A stretch of DNA of 64,000 nt from Heliocidaris tuberculata (taxonomy: Eukaryota; Echinodermata; Echinoidea; Camarodonta; Echinometridae). Below the pieces are notes generated by a model that ran no database searches, was not told where the DNA came from, and saw nothing but the letters and a program-made list of their open reading frames with translations. A program made the position numbers and the translations under genes. The stretch lies in the NCBI GenBank assembly GCA_025618425.1, contig CM046841.1, positions 6,915,068 through 6,979,067 on the forward strand, written 5' to 3'. The first letter of the stretch is position 1. Each line of letters begins with the position of its first letter. This document shows positions 1 through 13,775 of this stretch, one piece after another.

Positions 1-3000
1 TATGCTTGTACTTCGAAGTGTTGAATATTCATATTCCATTTACCGGAGGTGCGATTATCTAACCTTATACCTGTAAACAGCTCAAGGGTTATATATACTC
101 ACTATATCAAAATCTCAGTTCAATTAATTCAATTATAGTACCTCTTACAGCTCAATTCGGATCATTTCTTTTTATGTTATCATTTTTTGCTTTAATTTTT
201 TTAAAATTTGTTTGAAGTCTCAGTTTCTTGTTTTTAGTTCGATTTTTATTTTATATCATAGCAACTGAGTCTTTACCTCAACAAAATAATGAACAGAGAC
301 AAGAAATATTACAGTAAATGATTGTCTTACAAGCATATAAGATTACAGCTAAATTAATAAAACTTTGATTAACAATTCTTATTTTAAATAATACTACGGA
401 AACGTTGAATGCCATGAGTTTGTATTACATGTTTACAGTTAAGCAAAGCACGGAGTTGTAAAACAATATTTTATTTTTGATACAAACGAATCTTCTAGAT
501 ATATATTGAAATGCAGATCAATATAAAATATATTTCCTGAAGCGACTTTCATGTGTCGCTATTTCGCTTTTTTTTAAATGAATTATCTCATCATCATCAT
601 CATCAGATCTGTCTACATTGGCACTAAATAAACATTGGTTTATTATTTGTTCGTGACAATGCCACTCATTTGATGATAAGATTTCGAGAGATGGCAGGAC
701 TCTTCTCACGCTATATCAATTAACATTTCATTAGGATATATCATTGCATGTTTATAATGTTAAAGTCTTTCTCCCTCTACTCTAGCTCATAGAGAGGGGG
801 AGAGATGGAAAAATAGGTAGGGCTGAGAGAGAGGAAGAGAGAGGGGGAGGAGAGAGGGGAGAGGAAAGAGGGTGAGAGAGAGAGAGAGGGGGAGAGCGAG
901 AAAGATGGGGGCGAGAGAGAGGGAGGGGAACGAGAGTGGGAGTGAGAGCGAGATCGACCGGGGGGAGGGAGAATAGAGAATATATTGTTGCAGTTCATAA
1001 ATAAAGATGGGAAAAACGTGCTAACTTAGCACTATAGTAGTTTGAATCATGTATAACAGCCTCTCATTGAAACACGGAATGACTGAGGGGAGATGGGAAC
1101 AGAGAGACAGAGGAAGAGAGAGAGAGTGGAAGAAAGATATAGACACCGGGATAATTATTGTGAATAATATTTGAAGATAGAAACAAGATCTCGTTATTTT
1201 CTAATCATGGGGATAATGATGATTAAAAATTTACAACTACTATTCTTGTTTAGAGCTTAGGAACAACCTTGATTAATTCATCACGAATTATTACATTTTC
1301 CATAATGATATTGATATTGGTATCAATTTTAACGATTTCATGAAAATGATGAGACTCGAACTCGGTGCTAAAACCCATGAGAGTTGATACTTGAAACTAC
1401 TTTGCCATCTCATATATCGTGCTCATATCACCGATACACAGACAACATGGCTAGAATGAGGAGATCAATTATATTTACTTAGTCAACCAAAGCGGCATTC
1501 ATTGTGACGTAATAAAGCCTCACTTCCAGTTTAGCAAACAGGTTTTCGATGATTAATGTTTATACGGGTGAATCTTCTTTGCGAGATATACTGATCGTGA
1601 AAGTTTGTGACACCGTGACCCTTCCGAAAATGATATCAAATTTCCTTAAAACAGTTGAGGTGTGTCATAAGATGATGGGGAAAGATAAAGAGATGAACAA
1701 CATAGACTGATAAAGTCTTCATGATATTCACCTCAACCATGGGAAAGCAAAATTCTTGATGTTTGCGATCAATTATTACTTATATATTATGTTATATTAT
1801 TAGAGCACTTCATTTGGCATGTTGCGTTTATTGATCAAGATAGGCTATATATTGTAAAGTATTGCAAAAACAAATGAACAGGTAAAAGTGAAGAAAAAAA
1901 TAGGAGCTAAAACGTGAATACGATAAGTTAATAAAATTATATTAAACTGATTAATATCTCGTTCAATTTTAATGGTCTATTCCCTACCCCCCCCCCCCCC
2001 CTCCTCCCGGAAAAAATAATAAATGAAATAAAAATTAAAATAAAGAAAGAAATTGGGCAAAAATATTTCGCTTTACCCAACAATGATCATGATAGAACTC
2101 TTATATCCAAGCTTACACGTACATTCCTAACAGTGTATAAGTGTAAGCTTTTTTTTTTTTTTAAAGCACTTTTAAATAAATGTGCTTGTGCTCTGGATGA
2201 AATTAATGACATGGTTATAATCATGTGCATTTTTTTTTAACCAAAGTTGGCATGAATATTAGGCCTAAGACTGATATCATAAATTTTATATCCGAGTACG
2301 TATACTATAGGCCCCACATGATATAGACGTTCGAACGGACAGACAGACAACCGGGAAGACTTTTTAAAAAAATTTAAAAACCCTAAAAGTTGACGTCGGA
2401 TTGGTAGAAGGGGTAGTGAAGTCAATGCAGTCCCCAAGGACGACCTCCATCAGGTTTACGATCAGGCCCGATCAACCAACAACGTTACGAGTCTCTTCCA
2501 AGCACGGTTCCATGAGCGTAAAGTAGACTTGATGAGGGTCGTCTCTCACACGATTGAATCTCTATCCCTTCACTGTTCAGCATTAGGAATCACTTACTAG
2601 CTATCTTAAAGATACTTGGTAGATCTACTCCAACCTATACATATTAATGAGGAGACGATTGCGAGGTTTCAAGTTCTAATTGACATTTTGTTTTTCACGC
2701 TTGTTTGGTTCAGCTCATTCTATACCGACAGGCGGAACTAAAGAGATCCGCACCAGATTCGTTCTTCTTCTTCTTCCCTCTCTTCCACCTTTTTCAAATT
2801 GTTTCTTCTTTCCTTTCTTCTGTCATCTTATCAACTCATTCTTATTTCTCATCTCATCTCTCTCTCTCTCTCTCTCTTATCCTTGTGTCTATCTTGTTCT
2901 CCGTCTTCCTTTCCTCTTTTTTTTTGATCTTCTTTTTCAATATCATTTTCTTTTCTAGGCACGTACCTTAGGTAAATAAATGATGTGTGTTACCATGGTT

Positions 3001-4249
3001 ACTACTAGATATTTCGAGTTCCGTAGACATGTATGTCCAGAGAGGGCAGATATTATGACAAATTTTTGGATCAATTTGTAAATTATGTAGATCGATGAAA
3101 AAATGAAGAGACAAACGATTTAAGGTGGATGGTTATGAATAGAGAGTGAGAGAGTGAAATTTTAAGGTCAAATGATAAAAAGAAAGATTTAGACGCCAGG
3201 TATTCTTGCTATGATTGTGATCATTCTATGAAACGTACATATTGTTATCTTCTGTTGCTCTCCCATATTTTTTTTTTAAATTTCTTGTTTATGATAAATA
3301 TGCCAATGGAATTCATAGAGCTAATGAATTACCTATCAAATAAACAAAGGTTTGAGATTAACAATGCCATAAAGCTATTGCGTTTATAAGACATGTTGAA
3401 CAAAAATGGTCGACAAAAAGGGCAGACTGTTCAGCGATTGTGAATTCTATGCTGCCCATTGTTAAGCCATATGATGACGTCACAATCGAACTCGGGTATT
3501 AGTAATTGACAAAAGATATATTGAAAAATTGCACTTAGAACTAATGCTTTCAAATTCCGTATATTCCGAGCCCAAAAGCACAAACGTAGAGTAGAAAAGT
3601 TGTGTTTATCTCTTCATTGGATCGAGATAATGGGGGGGGGGGGGGGGGGGGGGGGGGTCATAAATTAATGTATACCCACAAGTTGTGTCAGGGAATGTTA
3701 CTTATCCGGACAATTTGCCAAGGAATTTTTCATGAATCTTGCAAAAGGTGTGTTGATATTGGCAGATGGCAGACATTGGTTGGAATTACTGCTATTTGAT
3801 GCCAAATTTTCCGTATTTCATTTAATCATTTGGTGATTTTATTATAATCCTTTTACAAATCAATGATTTTTTTTAAAATAAACTCTACCAATACATTTAT
3901 ATGCCTGTTATTCTATTCGCTATTCTCCTGTGTAAATCACAGTCTACTGTGTTTTGAGTGACCTTCATGTTTTATAGTTATCATTCAAATGAATTCATCA
4001 CCCGTGAATTGACTATCCCTCATTTGAATTCGCTGCCGTAATACGAAAATGGACCTGGCTTTTTGAATGATTGAATGGCTACAAGGGAGGATAGAATGAC
4101 GGGGGCTCAGCCTACAGCCTTACACCTATTAAACCGTGTTCATACATGTATGATTATACCCCCAGTCAGACCTCCACACCGACCCACAATCCACAAAATT
4201 TTGGTCATTCAGGAAAATGTTATATTCTTTCTATCAGTTTTCGGTCTAG
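1..4249. other. No gene seen; AT-rich with simple repeats
   Basis: Contents are a GA tract (777-960, continuing weakly at 1080-1140), C runs near 1986, a T/C-rich stretch at 2755-2950 and a G run at 3632-3657. Short ORFs follow these tracts. Confidence 0.6.
777..960. repeat. Polypurine GA-rich tract
   Basis: About 180 bp are almost entirely purine on the + strand. The minus-strand ORF across it is Ser/Pro/Leu low-complexity and not a gene. Confidence 0.8.
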
Positions 4250-4420
4250 TGTCTATTTATTTATTTTTCCTTTTGTTTTAACAGGGTAGACCTTTCAGTT
4301 ACAAAACTGCTAGACCAAGGGGCCTGGTATCAAATAATAAAAACACATTTACAAAACTTATAAACAATGACCATATAAACTGTACATTATACAAGGTCAA
4401 AAAAAGTGAGAAAAGGAAGA
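4250..4420 (-). repeat. Possible diverged LINE 3' end
   Basis: On the minus strand this ends CTACCCTGTTAAAAC followed by AAATAAATAAATAG, the same layout as 12470-12645. Similarity beyond the tail is weak. Confidence 0.35.
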
Positions 4421-4761
4421 TCGCATAAAACAAATAAAAACAAACAAACAAAGATATGTAAAGATATATGTAAGTATTAGATAGATTATTCTTTTGTGAG
4501 GGAAAGGAGTTTATAGTTACTTTAAATGAATCCAGTGAGATTAACCAACGTAAAGAAGGGGGTAATACATTCCATGATTATAACGGTCTCGTCTCAGTCT
4601 AGTGGATGTGACAGTGATATTAGTATGTTTAGACCGCCTTCATACCATTATGCTTTTCATCCATTAAAATGAAGAAATGAAGAAAAAAATGTATCAACGT
4701 CTAGAAGTGGCCTTTGTCACGCCATCTTAGTAAAGAAACATCATGACTGCATTTCTGCAGA

Positions 4762-4940
<179 letters not shown>

Positions 4941-4984
4941 AACATATGATATACGTATAGCGTCTAAAGCGCTTTGCAAAACAT

Positions 4985-7039
4985 GAAATGAAAAACATTA
5001 TGCTCAATTAAACAGTAACTTAAACAAAAACTTAATCGATAAAATAATGAAAAATCCAATGAATAACACAAAAACTGCCAAGAATCAAGAATTTTTAAAT
5101 TAAGAATGAATTTAAAACTGATAGTACATATATTATGAATTTGCTACGAGTATGGGTAATTACGCTTTTTAATCTGCGTTCTTGATCTGTTTTAAGCGAG
5201 AAATTCCGTAGCTTTAAGATGTAGTTGTTAGAAACACGGATTGGCTAGTAGATGGGGAAAATATGAGTGTGGACATGACCGATCCTGGATGTTCCATTCA
5301 GGTTGGATGAGAGAGGGGCAATACTGGGAAGCAAATAGAAGCTCGATACTGTCACTGAAGCTAGGATTAAGGTCTTACTCAGGACATATCCTCCATTTCT
5401 CACTTTCAGATTTAACGGATTTACAAGGTTAAGTTTGCTTCTATGACAAATCACAGTAACTGTGACATGGAAGGACACTGTGTCAACAAGATGAAGGCAT
5501 AGCCCCATAATAGGGATGGGTTTTAAAGGGATGCCCAGTGGCGTAGCCTCTAGTGGGAGGGGGCCAATAGGGACACGTGTTCCCCCAACACTGAACATAG
5601 AAATAATGAAAGAAAACCCAGAAGAATAGAGAGCAAGGAAGAAAGAGGGGAAAAGAAAGCTGGATAGAGGAAGATAGACACCCCCCCCCTTGATGCCAGT
5701 GCTCCCTTAATGGCAGGGCCCACTCTACACCATTGGGGATGCCCCATCATATACATTGTTAATGCCCTCCTCTTCGAATGAACATTATTCTGGTCAAAAA
5801 AATATTATTGTTCTTATCATCAAATTACAATGCTAGGTCGGGAATGCATCATAATATGTAATGTTAAAATTTTTCATGGGGGCCGCAGCTCCCAGCCCCC
5901 GCACATTAGACCCTCCTTCCTTTTCACTCTCCTAGAACTGTTTTTGTTGTGCCCCCCCCCCCATTCCGCTCTCTTTCTAATGCAACATTATTTTCTATAA
6001 TTTCACATTTTAGATTTCTTTTCTTTTATTTAATACTAGGCAACATTACATCAACTTACTTCTTACAACATGCACAAGGCAAAATATACTTCAGATAGAA
6101 AGCTTGTTGACCTAGAAGAGCTGTCTCACGGTGCGTTTATTTTCATTTACCATTTCATTCAAACCATTTTTCAGTAAACGAGCGTATATTGCCCTTATTT
6201 CATTATGCAAAATTATAGGACTGTCTATTTAATTTGATAAACAGGTGAAGAAATTACGGCAAATCAGAACCATTTTCCGCCCTTTCAAATATCCTAATTG
6301 GGGAAATGCGAAATATCAAGGCAGCAACAGAAGGCTGAAATCTTATAACATCTTGCTGTTTGAATACGATGTTCTACCACATCAGTACTTGACTTCTGAC
6401 ATTGACACAACTATGAACCAAGAAACCTCTCCTTTCTACTGTTTTTTTTTTCTCTCCATCACTTATTGAGAAAAGAAGTCATCTTGTTGAAGACTGTGTC
6501 AGGCAGACAATCTCGGGGATCGATTTAATAGCGTTTTAAGAAAGTAACCGCCCTAAAATCAGGTTTCCCGTCGCGCGTAAAAAGACCGAGATTTAATTAC
6601 AAGACCGTGGAAAAGAAGCGTTCATTGATTGCGGTATACTCTTACACCCGACACCTCTAAGCCACACTGCTTACACCTTAACCCATTAAACCCACAAGAC
6701 ACTTCATAATACATGATGTTGGGAAGAGAAGGGTTAAGGCTAGTGACAATAAACATCCAGTTTGAATCTAGGTATAAAGCCTCTAAACTTAAACGGATAA
6801 AATAGAGAGCAGAGAATGAAATAACTTCATAGCCAAGTAAATAATTATCCATATTCTCACAACTTTACGTACGTTCTGAACCCTTTTTAAAGCTTTTCCC
6901 CGACACTATTATTTACTATAGTTAATCTTTTGTCGTTGTTATTGCTGTTGTTGATGCTGTTGTTGTTTTTATTGACTCGTTTCCAGTGAATAAAAATGAT
7001 ATAACATTTTCTTGACGAAAAAAATTAAATTGAATTTTA
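4985..7039. other. No gene seen; possible decayed MITE
   Basis: CAGTGGCGTAGCC near 5530 and C/G runs to 5760 may be a decayed GGGGCGG-type element. A short TTAACCC/GGGTTAA pair lies at 6680-6737. The rest is AT-rich. Confidence 0.45.
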
Positions 7040-7432
7040 AAAAATAATAATAATAAATGTAACTTTTATAGCGCCAAGTGCTCAATGCGCATGAAGAGTT
7101 GATAAGAATTAAACAAAAATGTTTTTACAATATTTTTTAAAGAATCAGATGTTATACACTTTTTGATGTCTTCAGGAAGTCTATTCCATAATTTAGGACA
7201 CGCGTGGGCAAATGATCTTTCCCCCAAAGTTTTTGCGACTTTAGGGATCGCAAGAGAACTGGAAGTGGATGAGCGTAAAGATCTCGCGGGGGTGTAATTT
7301 TGAATTAAAGAGATATTGTATTGGGGAGCAGAACCGTGAACGCAGTGAAAAGTGAGCAACAAAATTTTGAAAATAATGCGATCTTTGACAGGGAGCCAGT
7401 GCAGCGTCTGCAAAATAGGGGAGGTATGGGGA
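7040..7432 (-). pseudogene. 5'-truncated L2/CR1-type LINE, C-terminal ORF2 fragment
   Basis: The minus-strand frame 7449-7066 stays open and encodes the reverse-transcriptase C-terminal signature: LHWLPVKDRIIFKILLLTF, YTPARSLRSS, GERSFAHACPKLWNRLP. It ends near a short AAT tail at 7041-7055. LINE similarity begins near 7432, so the copy lacks the catalytic domain. The open frame suggests a fairly young insertion. Confidence 0.85.
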
Positions 7433-7454
7433 AAAAGCAAATAAAACAAAACAA

Positions 7455-7558
7455 ATCAAACGAAACATTCATTACGAGGATACCAAATACTTTGTATATA
7501 GGTTTACCCATGTTCTTATTTATTTTTGTTACTGTTATGAGTTTATATTCATGATATC

Positions 7559-7589
<31 letters not shown>

Positions 7590-7700
7590 ATTGTTTCTTC
7601 TTATTATTAACATTGCCTCATGGAAGACCACCACGATTGGTGATAATGAGTAACCATTTCTAAATATCAGAAATAAATAAATAAATAAATAACTAAATAA
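7455..7700 (+). repeat. LINE 3' end family, copy A, with AAATA-type tail
   Basis: CCTCATGGAAGACC, TTGGTGA and AAATATCAGAAATAAATAA match the reverse complement of 12470-12645, as do ACGAGGATACCA and flanking bases further upstream. The AATAAATAAATA tail supports a LINE 3' terminus in + orientation. A poly-T run (7558-7586) interrupts it. Confidence 0.6.
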
Positions 7701-9115
7701 ATGAATAAACGAATAAATAAAAAAATATATAAATAAATAAATAAATGAACAAATAAATTAATATGAATAAGGGATTAAAAAAAAAAACAATTGAGAATCA
7801 CCGGATATCAATGAGATAGTAAAGGCATGTAGGAAAGAGAGAAAGTAGTATGAAATCCATTTACAAATAGAAAGGAAGAAATTATGAAGAACAGAGAGAA
7901 GCATAAGAAGAAGAGCCTTAAAAACGCAACAAAAACACAGAAGGGAAAATGGCTAAAAACTTTATTGAAATTTTGATTCCGAAATGGAAGATAAAAGAGA
8001 AAAAATTAATAAGCAGACGAAAATGGTGACTGACTGAGATAAAATGGATTTATATGACGGTAATGCTAGAAAATGGAGGAGAAGCTATTCATTTTCTCAT
8101 ATAATACTGTGACTATCATCAGATAGAGTGTTCTTCTTTTGACTGTTTCATGCTGGTCATGACCTTCTATAAAATGGAGTAACATTGGATGGATTCTAGT
8201 ACTCGCTTTCTAAGTGATGATGGATCAGGAACATGAGATTCAATCAGCGGTAGCAGATTATCCTCTAGTCTATATTTCAGTCTCGTAATTTCTCTCGTTT
8301 CCTTCTGATGTCCAATCACGGGTAACAGGTTTAATAAAAATTTAATTCCACGAGTTCTTCGAAGAAATCTATCTCAGATTAAGACTTGATATGATGTCGA
8401 ACAAGCGATCACTTACACCAGAGGGTTTAACGCGATGTGTCTGCATACGTGGTGCGATCTTTCATTATAATCTGATCATAAGAGACAGACTTTATAGTGA
8501 CCTTAATCTATATCAAATTGATGCGAAGAGGCTTTTAAATGACGATCACCTTTTAGGAGATGTAATAGATTATGAGGAGATTAATTTCTTTAACAAGTTA
8601 ACCTTTGACAGAAGTTCAATTTTTGATAACCTCTCATCAGGTTACTTTCCCTGACCATGCTGACAGAAAATCACTTCTAATAGCCCCCTTATTTCGTCTG
8701 AATTAACCTTCTACCGAAAAGTTGAACCTTTGAAATGAATGAGAATGGAGAGAGAAGATGAAAGTGAAACGTGAACGGGATGGATGATTTTTCTAGGACA
8801 GACAGCTATGCGGAGTTCTCGAAATTCAAATTTAAGTTTCATTTACCATTTTTTTGCTTTTGTATGTTAAACAGGATGTATATCAAAGAAAGAGAGAATC
8901 AGTTTTGAGAGCAACAAAAACAAGAGTCATCGTTTAAAGGTCAAGATTTAAAGCAGTAATCAGATCATAACAGTCATACAGAACATTATATATCATTGAA
9001 TTCTATGGACGTAGAAAAGTGATCGAGAATGAAGCTCAAGAACATATTTACAAGACAATTTTTCCTAATATGTTCTTGTGCTTTCCCTCTGGACTGCTTT
9101 TCATCTTCTAGATGG
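7701..9115. other. No gene recognised
   Basis: AT-rich sequence. An 87-codon ORF at 8391-8654 has ordinary composition but no motif I recognise and no splice context. Confidence 0.5.
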
Positions 9116-9394
9116 TTCCACCAGGTCCCTAGAATCTGATAATACATTACTCCACCAAGTCCGTAGAATCCATTGCTCCACCAAGTCTGTAGAATCTACT
9201 GTTCCACCAGGTCCGTAGACTCCACCGTTCCACCAGGGGCCCGTTGCACAAAACTTGCGTTTAATCGTAACTCCGAAAAATCAAACGCAAGTCCTTAATG
9301 CGCACTTCTGATTGGCTGAAAATAAAGTTGCGTTTGATTTTCCTGAGTTGCGTTCATTTTTTGTGCAACGGGTCCCAGGTCCGTAGAATCCACT
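9116..9394 (+). repeat. 26-bp minisatellite, interrupted by a foldback element
   Basis: Units of the type TTCCACCAGGTCCGTAGAAT start at 9116 (longer first unit), 9150, 9176, 9202 and 9228. The last is split at 9237-9376 and resumes AGGTCCGTAGAATCC at 9377. Confidence 0.85.
9237..9376 (+). mobile_element. GGGCCCGTTGC palindromic MITE inserted in a minisatellite
   Basis: The ends GGGCCCGTTGCACAAAA and TTTTTGTGCAACGGGTCCC are inverted repeats around a 140-bp element. AGG precedes and follows it, suggesting a 3-bp target duplication. It is non-coding and related to the elements at 19823 and 27077. Confidence 0.75.
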
Positions 9395-9774
9395 GCAGCA
9401 GAAATAGAAAGAGAAAAAGAAAAGAAAACCAGTTATGTTACAATAGCTTACTAACGGTAACAAATGGTGACGAATGCCCAGAATGGTATATTTTGCTCAG
9501 ATATTAGGTTAAACATGCTTCCATATCATTCCTTATATGTCTTCATTTAGTATTGATCAAGATATCGCTAGGATACCGAGAAATACGTGTATGGCATATT
9601 TTCCCCTTTCTTGTGTCAATAGTTGTGCGTATTTTTTCAAAATTCCTCCCACTCTTTACTATCGATCTCATATTCTCTGATGCTTGTTTTTTTTTTTCTG
9701 TTTCACATATCTAAGAAAAAATTCCATAAAGATTTTTATTCATCCAAATTTTTAAAAGGGCAGTAATCAAAATA

Positions 9775-10092
9775 TATTGTGGATAACATATTATTAAAGG
9801 TCTTCATAAAAGAAAAAAAATTCTTCTGAGCAGTCCTTTTTTGAAAAATAACATTTTAGTCATTTTGTGTTGGAGCGATTGGGGGAGTTGTCCGCCACTA
9901 CATCACAGTGACATTACCGATTCGGTCCTTTAAATTCCCATATTATGTACAGATTACAACTTTCCAAAATTCATTACTTTTTTTTATTGCTTGTCCAATT
10001 TCGTTCAAACTTTTACCAATCTGCTTCTCTGATTTTTCCTCTTTCTGTCAGAACAACTTGCTATTAAGGTAGGATTTCACTTTTTTTTAAGG
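9775..10092 (-). mobile_element. Partial TTAAAGGG foldback MITE
   Basis: On the minus strand it follows the left half of 25770-26362: AAATCCTACCTTAATAGCAA, then TTTGAACGAAATTGG, TCACTGTGATGTAGTGGCGG and a GGGGGAGTTGTCC-like core on the other strand. The second arm is missing or unrecognisable. Confidence 0.6.
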
Positions 10093-11028
10093 GGATGTTT
10101 AATAGGGATCGCACAACTTTTGCCATAATTCATATACTTCCTGCTATTTTTACTTTATCCTCTTTTCACTTATTATATACCATATGTTCCTATTCTTTGA
10201 TTTATTCCCCCTTCCTTTTGTCTTCTGTTTTGTTAATGTTTTCGGTTATTTCTTACCTTTTCTTTGATATTACTCTGATTTGACTTTTCCTTCACAATTT
10301 AGTCTCCATTTTCCCCCAACAAGAGTGTAGGGCCTTCGGAAACAAACAAGATCTTGTATGACTCTCAGCTCTCCATGCATATAGAGCCCGTTGGCTGCTA
10401 TCACCAATACAAGTGTTTGTGAATAATGCTCGATTACCTCACCTATTCCTGTTTTCGAGTGAGTATAGGATACGATCTATACATACATCCAAGTAGTCTG
10501 ATGCAAATACTTCTCTACAGTATACATGATTTCTAACATGATATGTCATTTTGACAATTTCCGAAGTAAAGAATTTTCTTCTTTAAGCACTGATGCTGCA
10601 ATCACTTCCTTTTTAATCAAAGTGTTACATGTATTTGTTTCTTCCTGTTTTATTCACCAATAGCCATACTTATATGCACCGTATTGTCGAAACTTTATGA
10701 ACATAATCACGTTCTCTAAATATACATTAGGAGAAGAACAGAATAGAACAAAAGAAAAGTAAAAGAGCAAACGAAAATGACATTATACATCTTGCAACTA
10801 AAATATTAGAAAATTCACTATTACGAAATGACAGTTACGAACAACATTGTATTGATTATTCTTTTTTATGTAAATTTATCTCTCTAGATTTTGAAAATTG
10901 CAAGATTTATGTTAAACATCATTAAGATTTGAGGTAAAACATTATTGTGGATAAGGAACAAATAAAAAGTCTGTCCCACTTTTTTTTATAGGCAACAAAT
11001 AAAAAGTCTATCAGGTGATGTCAAATAC

Positions 11029-11077
<49 letters not shown>

Positions 11078-12090
11078 TATACCTACATGTATTTAAGAAA
11101 GAATTGAATTTGTGGCATTTCTCTTTGATTTCCATGCCCTGTTTACAATGAAGAAAATTTGCAATTAATAAATTGCAATAGATAAAAACAACTTTCAATT
11201 TTATTTGGGGAGCAGGGGACCAGGGGGGAAGGGGACTCGCTCCTTTTTGAGTGTGTGTTTATTTGTTTATATTTATGTTTGTTTTTTCTGTTTGTTTTGA
11301 TTGTTTGTTTGTCTTGTTCGCTGGTTGGATAGTGGGTTGGCTCTGCTTTTTTGTTGCCTCGTTTTCTCCTTTTTATTTGTGTATTTTGGTTTTCTTGTTG
11401 TCTGTCTTTGTAGGGAGCTTATTACCATCTACACCATCTGAACAGACGATAAAGAACTTATTAATTACTGCATGCAAATAAAAAGTATGTGAGTTAGCCT
11501 AGCACCATCCACAGTCCAGTCGAGGGAATAAGAGCACCACGGTAGACGGGTTTGGATCAATCATAATAATGTCATTTATTGCCAAAATTCAAACATTGTC
11601 AAGTGTTTGTTCCGTACACAATATGATATGAACTCTGTGAAATGATACCTACCTCCCTACCTATCTTAGGGAGACACACCACAGATCAAAAACGTGCTCA
11701 TCTCTCAGACATCTTTACTTCACTAGATGGGTATAGGAAACGATAACTATTTATTGCGTGTGAAATAGTAAATAACTATTACTGTGATAGATGGGCAATG
11801 TAATCATGGAAATGTTTTATGTAAAGCTCTAGTTAAACCCATTGCTACGGGGTGGGGTGTAGACTGTAAAGCAAAATTTATCTTGAGTAATTCAGACAGT
11901 AAGATATCCAAACTACATGTATTCATCTGCGTAAATTATTGTAATTTTCAAAAACAAGAAAACGAGGAAAATTTTAAATAAAATAGTTTTTTTTCCTGTT
12001 TTAGCTGGCTCAGGGATAATTCATCATGAGATGCAGTGCAATATGGGTTTTATTGAGGTGAAATTCACATGGTACTTGATTTTATTATTG
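10093..12090. other. No gene seen
   Basis: AT-rich sequence with an AAT microsatellite at 11032. I recognise no coding segment or further repeat family. Confidence 0.5.
11032..11072. repeat. AAT microsatellite
   Basis: About 13 AAT units in otherwise featureless AT-rich sequence. Confidence 0.85.
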
Positions 12091-12122
<32 letters not shown>

Positions 12123-12221
12123 GTGATTCTCTCTCTCCTTCCCACCTCATTCGTCTTTCTCTCCCTCCTTCTTTGACAAAAACAAATAATTTGTTTGCTT
12201 CTGCATCTCTCTTCTTCCCTG

Positions 12222-12255
<34 letters not shown>

Positions 12256-12325
12256 CTCTTTCTCTCTCTTCCTCTCTCTTTATCTCTCTCTCTCTCTCTC
12301 TCTCTATTTTTTTTTCTCTCTCTGT
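12091..12325. repeat. TC and TA simple repeats
   Basis: TC runs flank a TA run at 12226-12254. The overlapping ORFs are low-complexity artefacts. Confidence 0.85.
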
Positions 12326-12469
12326 CTTCCCCCTTCTAACTATCTCTGCTCTCAATATCATGATATAATGTTGGAATAATGAAATACTATTTATTCCGAT
12401 AAATGTTTTCTGCAAAGAACTACTCCTATTTTACGCCTTTCATGCACTTTATGCATGATGTTTTATTTA

Positions 12470-12645
12470 TCTATTTATTTATTTCTGATATTTATATAGG
12501 GTAGCACATTTTCACCAATAGTGGCGGTCTTCCATGAGGCCCTGTTACAGCGACAAAACAAAATACAGAAGACAGTTAAATGTATATACATATTATCTGG
12601 TATCCTCGTAAGAAATGGAAATTTCAAAGACGTATTGGTGCAAAT
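12470..12645 (-). repeat. LINE 3' end family, copy B
   Basis: This is the reverse-oriented relative of 7455-7700. On the minus strand it contains ACGAGGATACCAG, GGGCCTCATGGAAGACC, TTGGTGAAAATG and a tail of AAATA units ending near 12470. A more diverged relative, with CTACCCTG and AAATA units on the minus strand, lies at 4250-4420. Confidence 0.6.
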
Positions 12646-13091
12646 TTCTAAAATCATTCATGTATATACATTCGGTAATTGGTTTTTAAGTGAGATGGAA
12701 GGTCATCAAATATTGTTTGACATTCCCTCAAAATATAGTAATATCATGAAAGCTCATAAGCAAAGTAAATAGATGATCTTAGTTCAATAAAAATCCCCAC
12801 GTGGGATACTAAAAATGATATATACATATTTACAAAGAATAAATTAAAAGATAGTATTGTGATTCAAACAATACACCTTGAACGTTCATTATACAGCATT
12901 ATTGAGTATGTATAGCATAAATACCAATGGAAGCACCACTAACTATAATGAGTGGTGTCATTCATTCAGTTTCAAAAGCTTTATGTCATCAAAGAGTTTG
13001 TGAATAAACAAGTAATTATCATAGAGTAATGTATTTGAATAATTTGCCAGCAAACACCCGTTAATCAATATACAAGGTAAACGATACTCAC

Positions 13092-13258
13092 TTAAACGTT
13101 TTCTGCAGATAGCAGAACTTTCAAGTTATATTTAAAACTTTTCAATGTAGGTGATTTCTTGACAGAACTTTTAAGTTGGTTCCATACTCTAATTCCCGAA
13201 ACCAAAGAACTGTGTTTGTATGTGCCCGTCTTAAATTTTGGTATACACAAGGCCTTTC
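13092..13258 (-). pseudogene. LINE reverse-transcriptase C-terminal relic
   Basis: Read on the minus strand, this stretch gives LCIPKFKTGTYKHSSL, then GIRVWNQLKSSVKKS and FKYNLKVLLSAENV before a TAA at 13092-13094. The pattern (IP, basic/Thr, YKxS, GxRxWNxL, FK) is the usual end of LINE ORF2. Upstream of 13258 the frame breaks. It is too short for the main ORF thresholds. Confidence 0.65.
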
Positions 13259-13669
13259 AGGACTATACTTTCTATATATTACCTAAAGGAATTTCCCTTC
13301 CACGATAACATTGATATCGCTATTTCTCGTTGAAATCTTATAAATTATGATTATTTTTTTTTAACCTCAATTCAAGGAATGAATGCGGCAGGAAGTCTTA
13401 GTTTCCCATCAATGGTCTCTTTTGAGGGAATTAATTTTCCAGAAATCTGATATTTCAGCCTGAAAACATATTTACGTACGTGTTGTTGCTGGCGGTGCAT
13501 GACGGGTAGGCGTATTAGGAGAGAGATAAGCTCATCATCCCGTCTGTGCGTGTGATATGATATGTCGGAATTGGCCAGGCGAGAAACATATTTGCGAACA
13601 GACAGCCCTGGGGGCTGTTGGTGGTGGGCAAATTTACCTTGCGATGTTGCTTATCTCTCACCCCCCCCC

Positions 13670-13674
<5 letters not shown>

Positions 13675-13705
<31 letters not shown>

Positions 13706-13775
13706 CTCTCTATTTTGTCCATCTCTCTGTCTCCCCCAATTTTTCTCTCCCCCCTCTCTCTCTCTCTCTTTTCCG
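13675..13775. repeat. TC microsatellite
   Basis: Uninterrupted TC dinucleotides, then a C/T-rich stretch. Similar runs occur at 14262-14302 and 15481-15510. Confidence 0.8.

Noticed and set aside
9116..9394. CRISPR-like array
   Set aside because: Units are contiguous with no variable spacers, and the sequence is from an animal genome.
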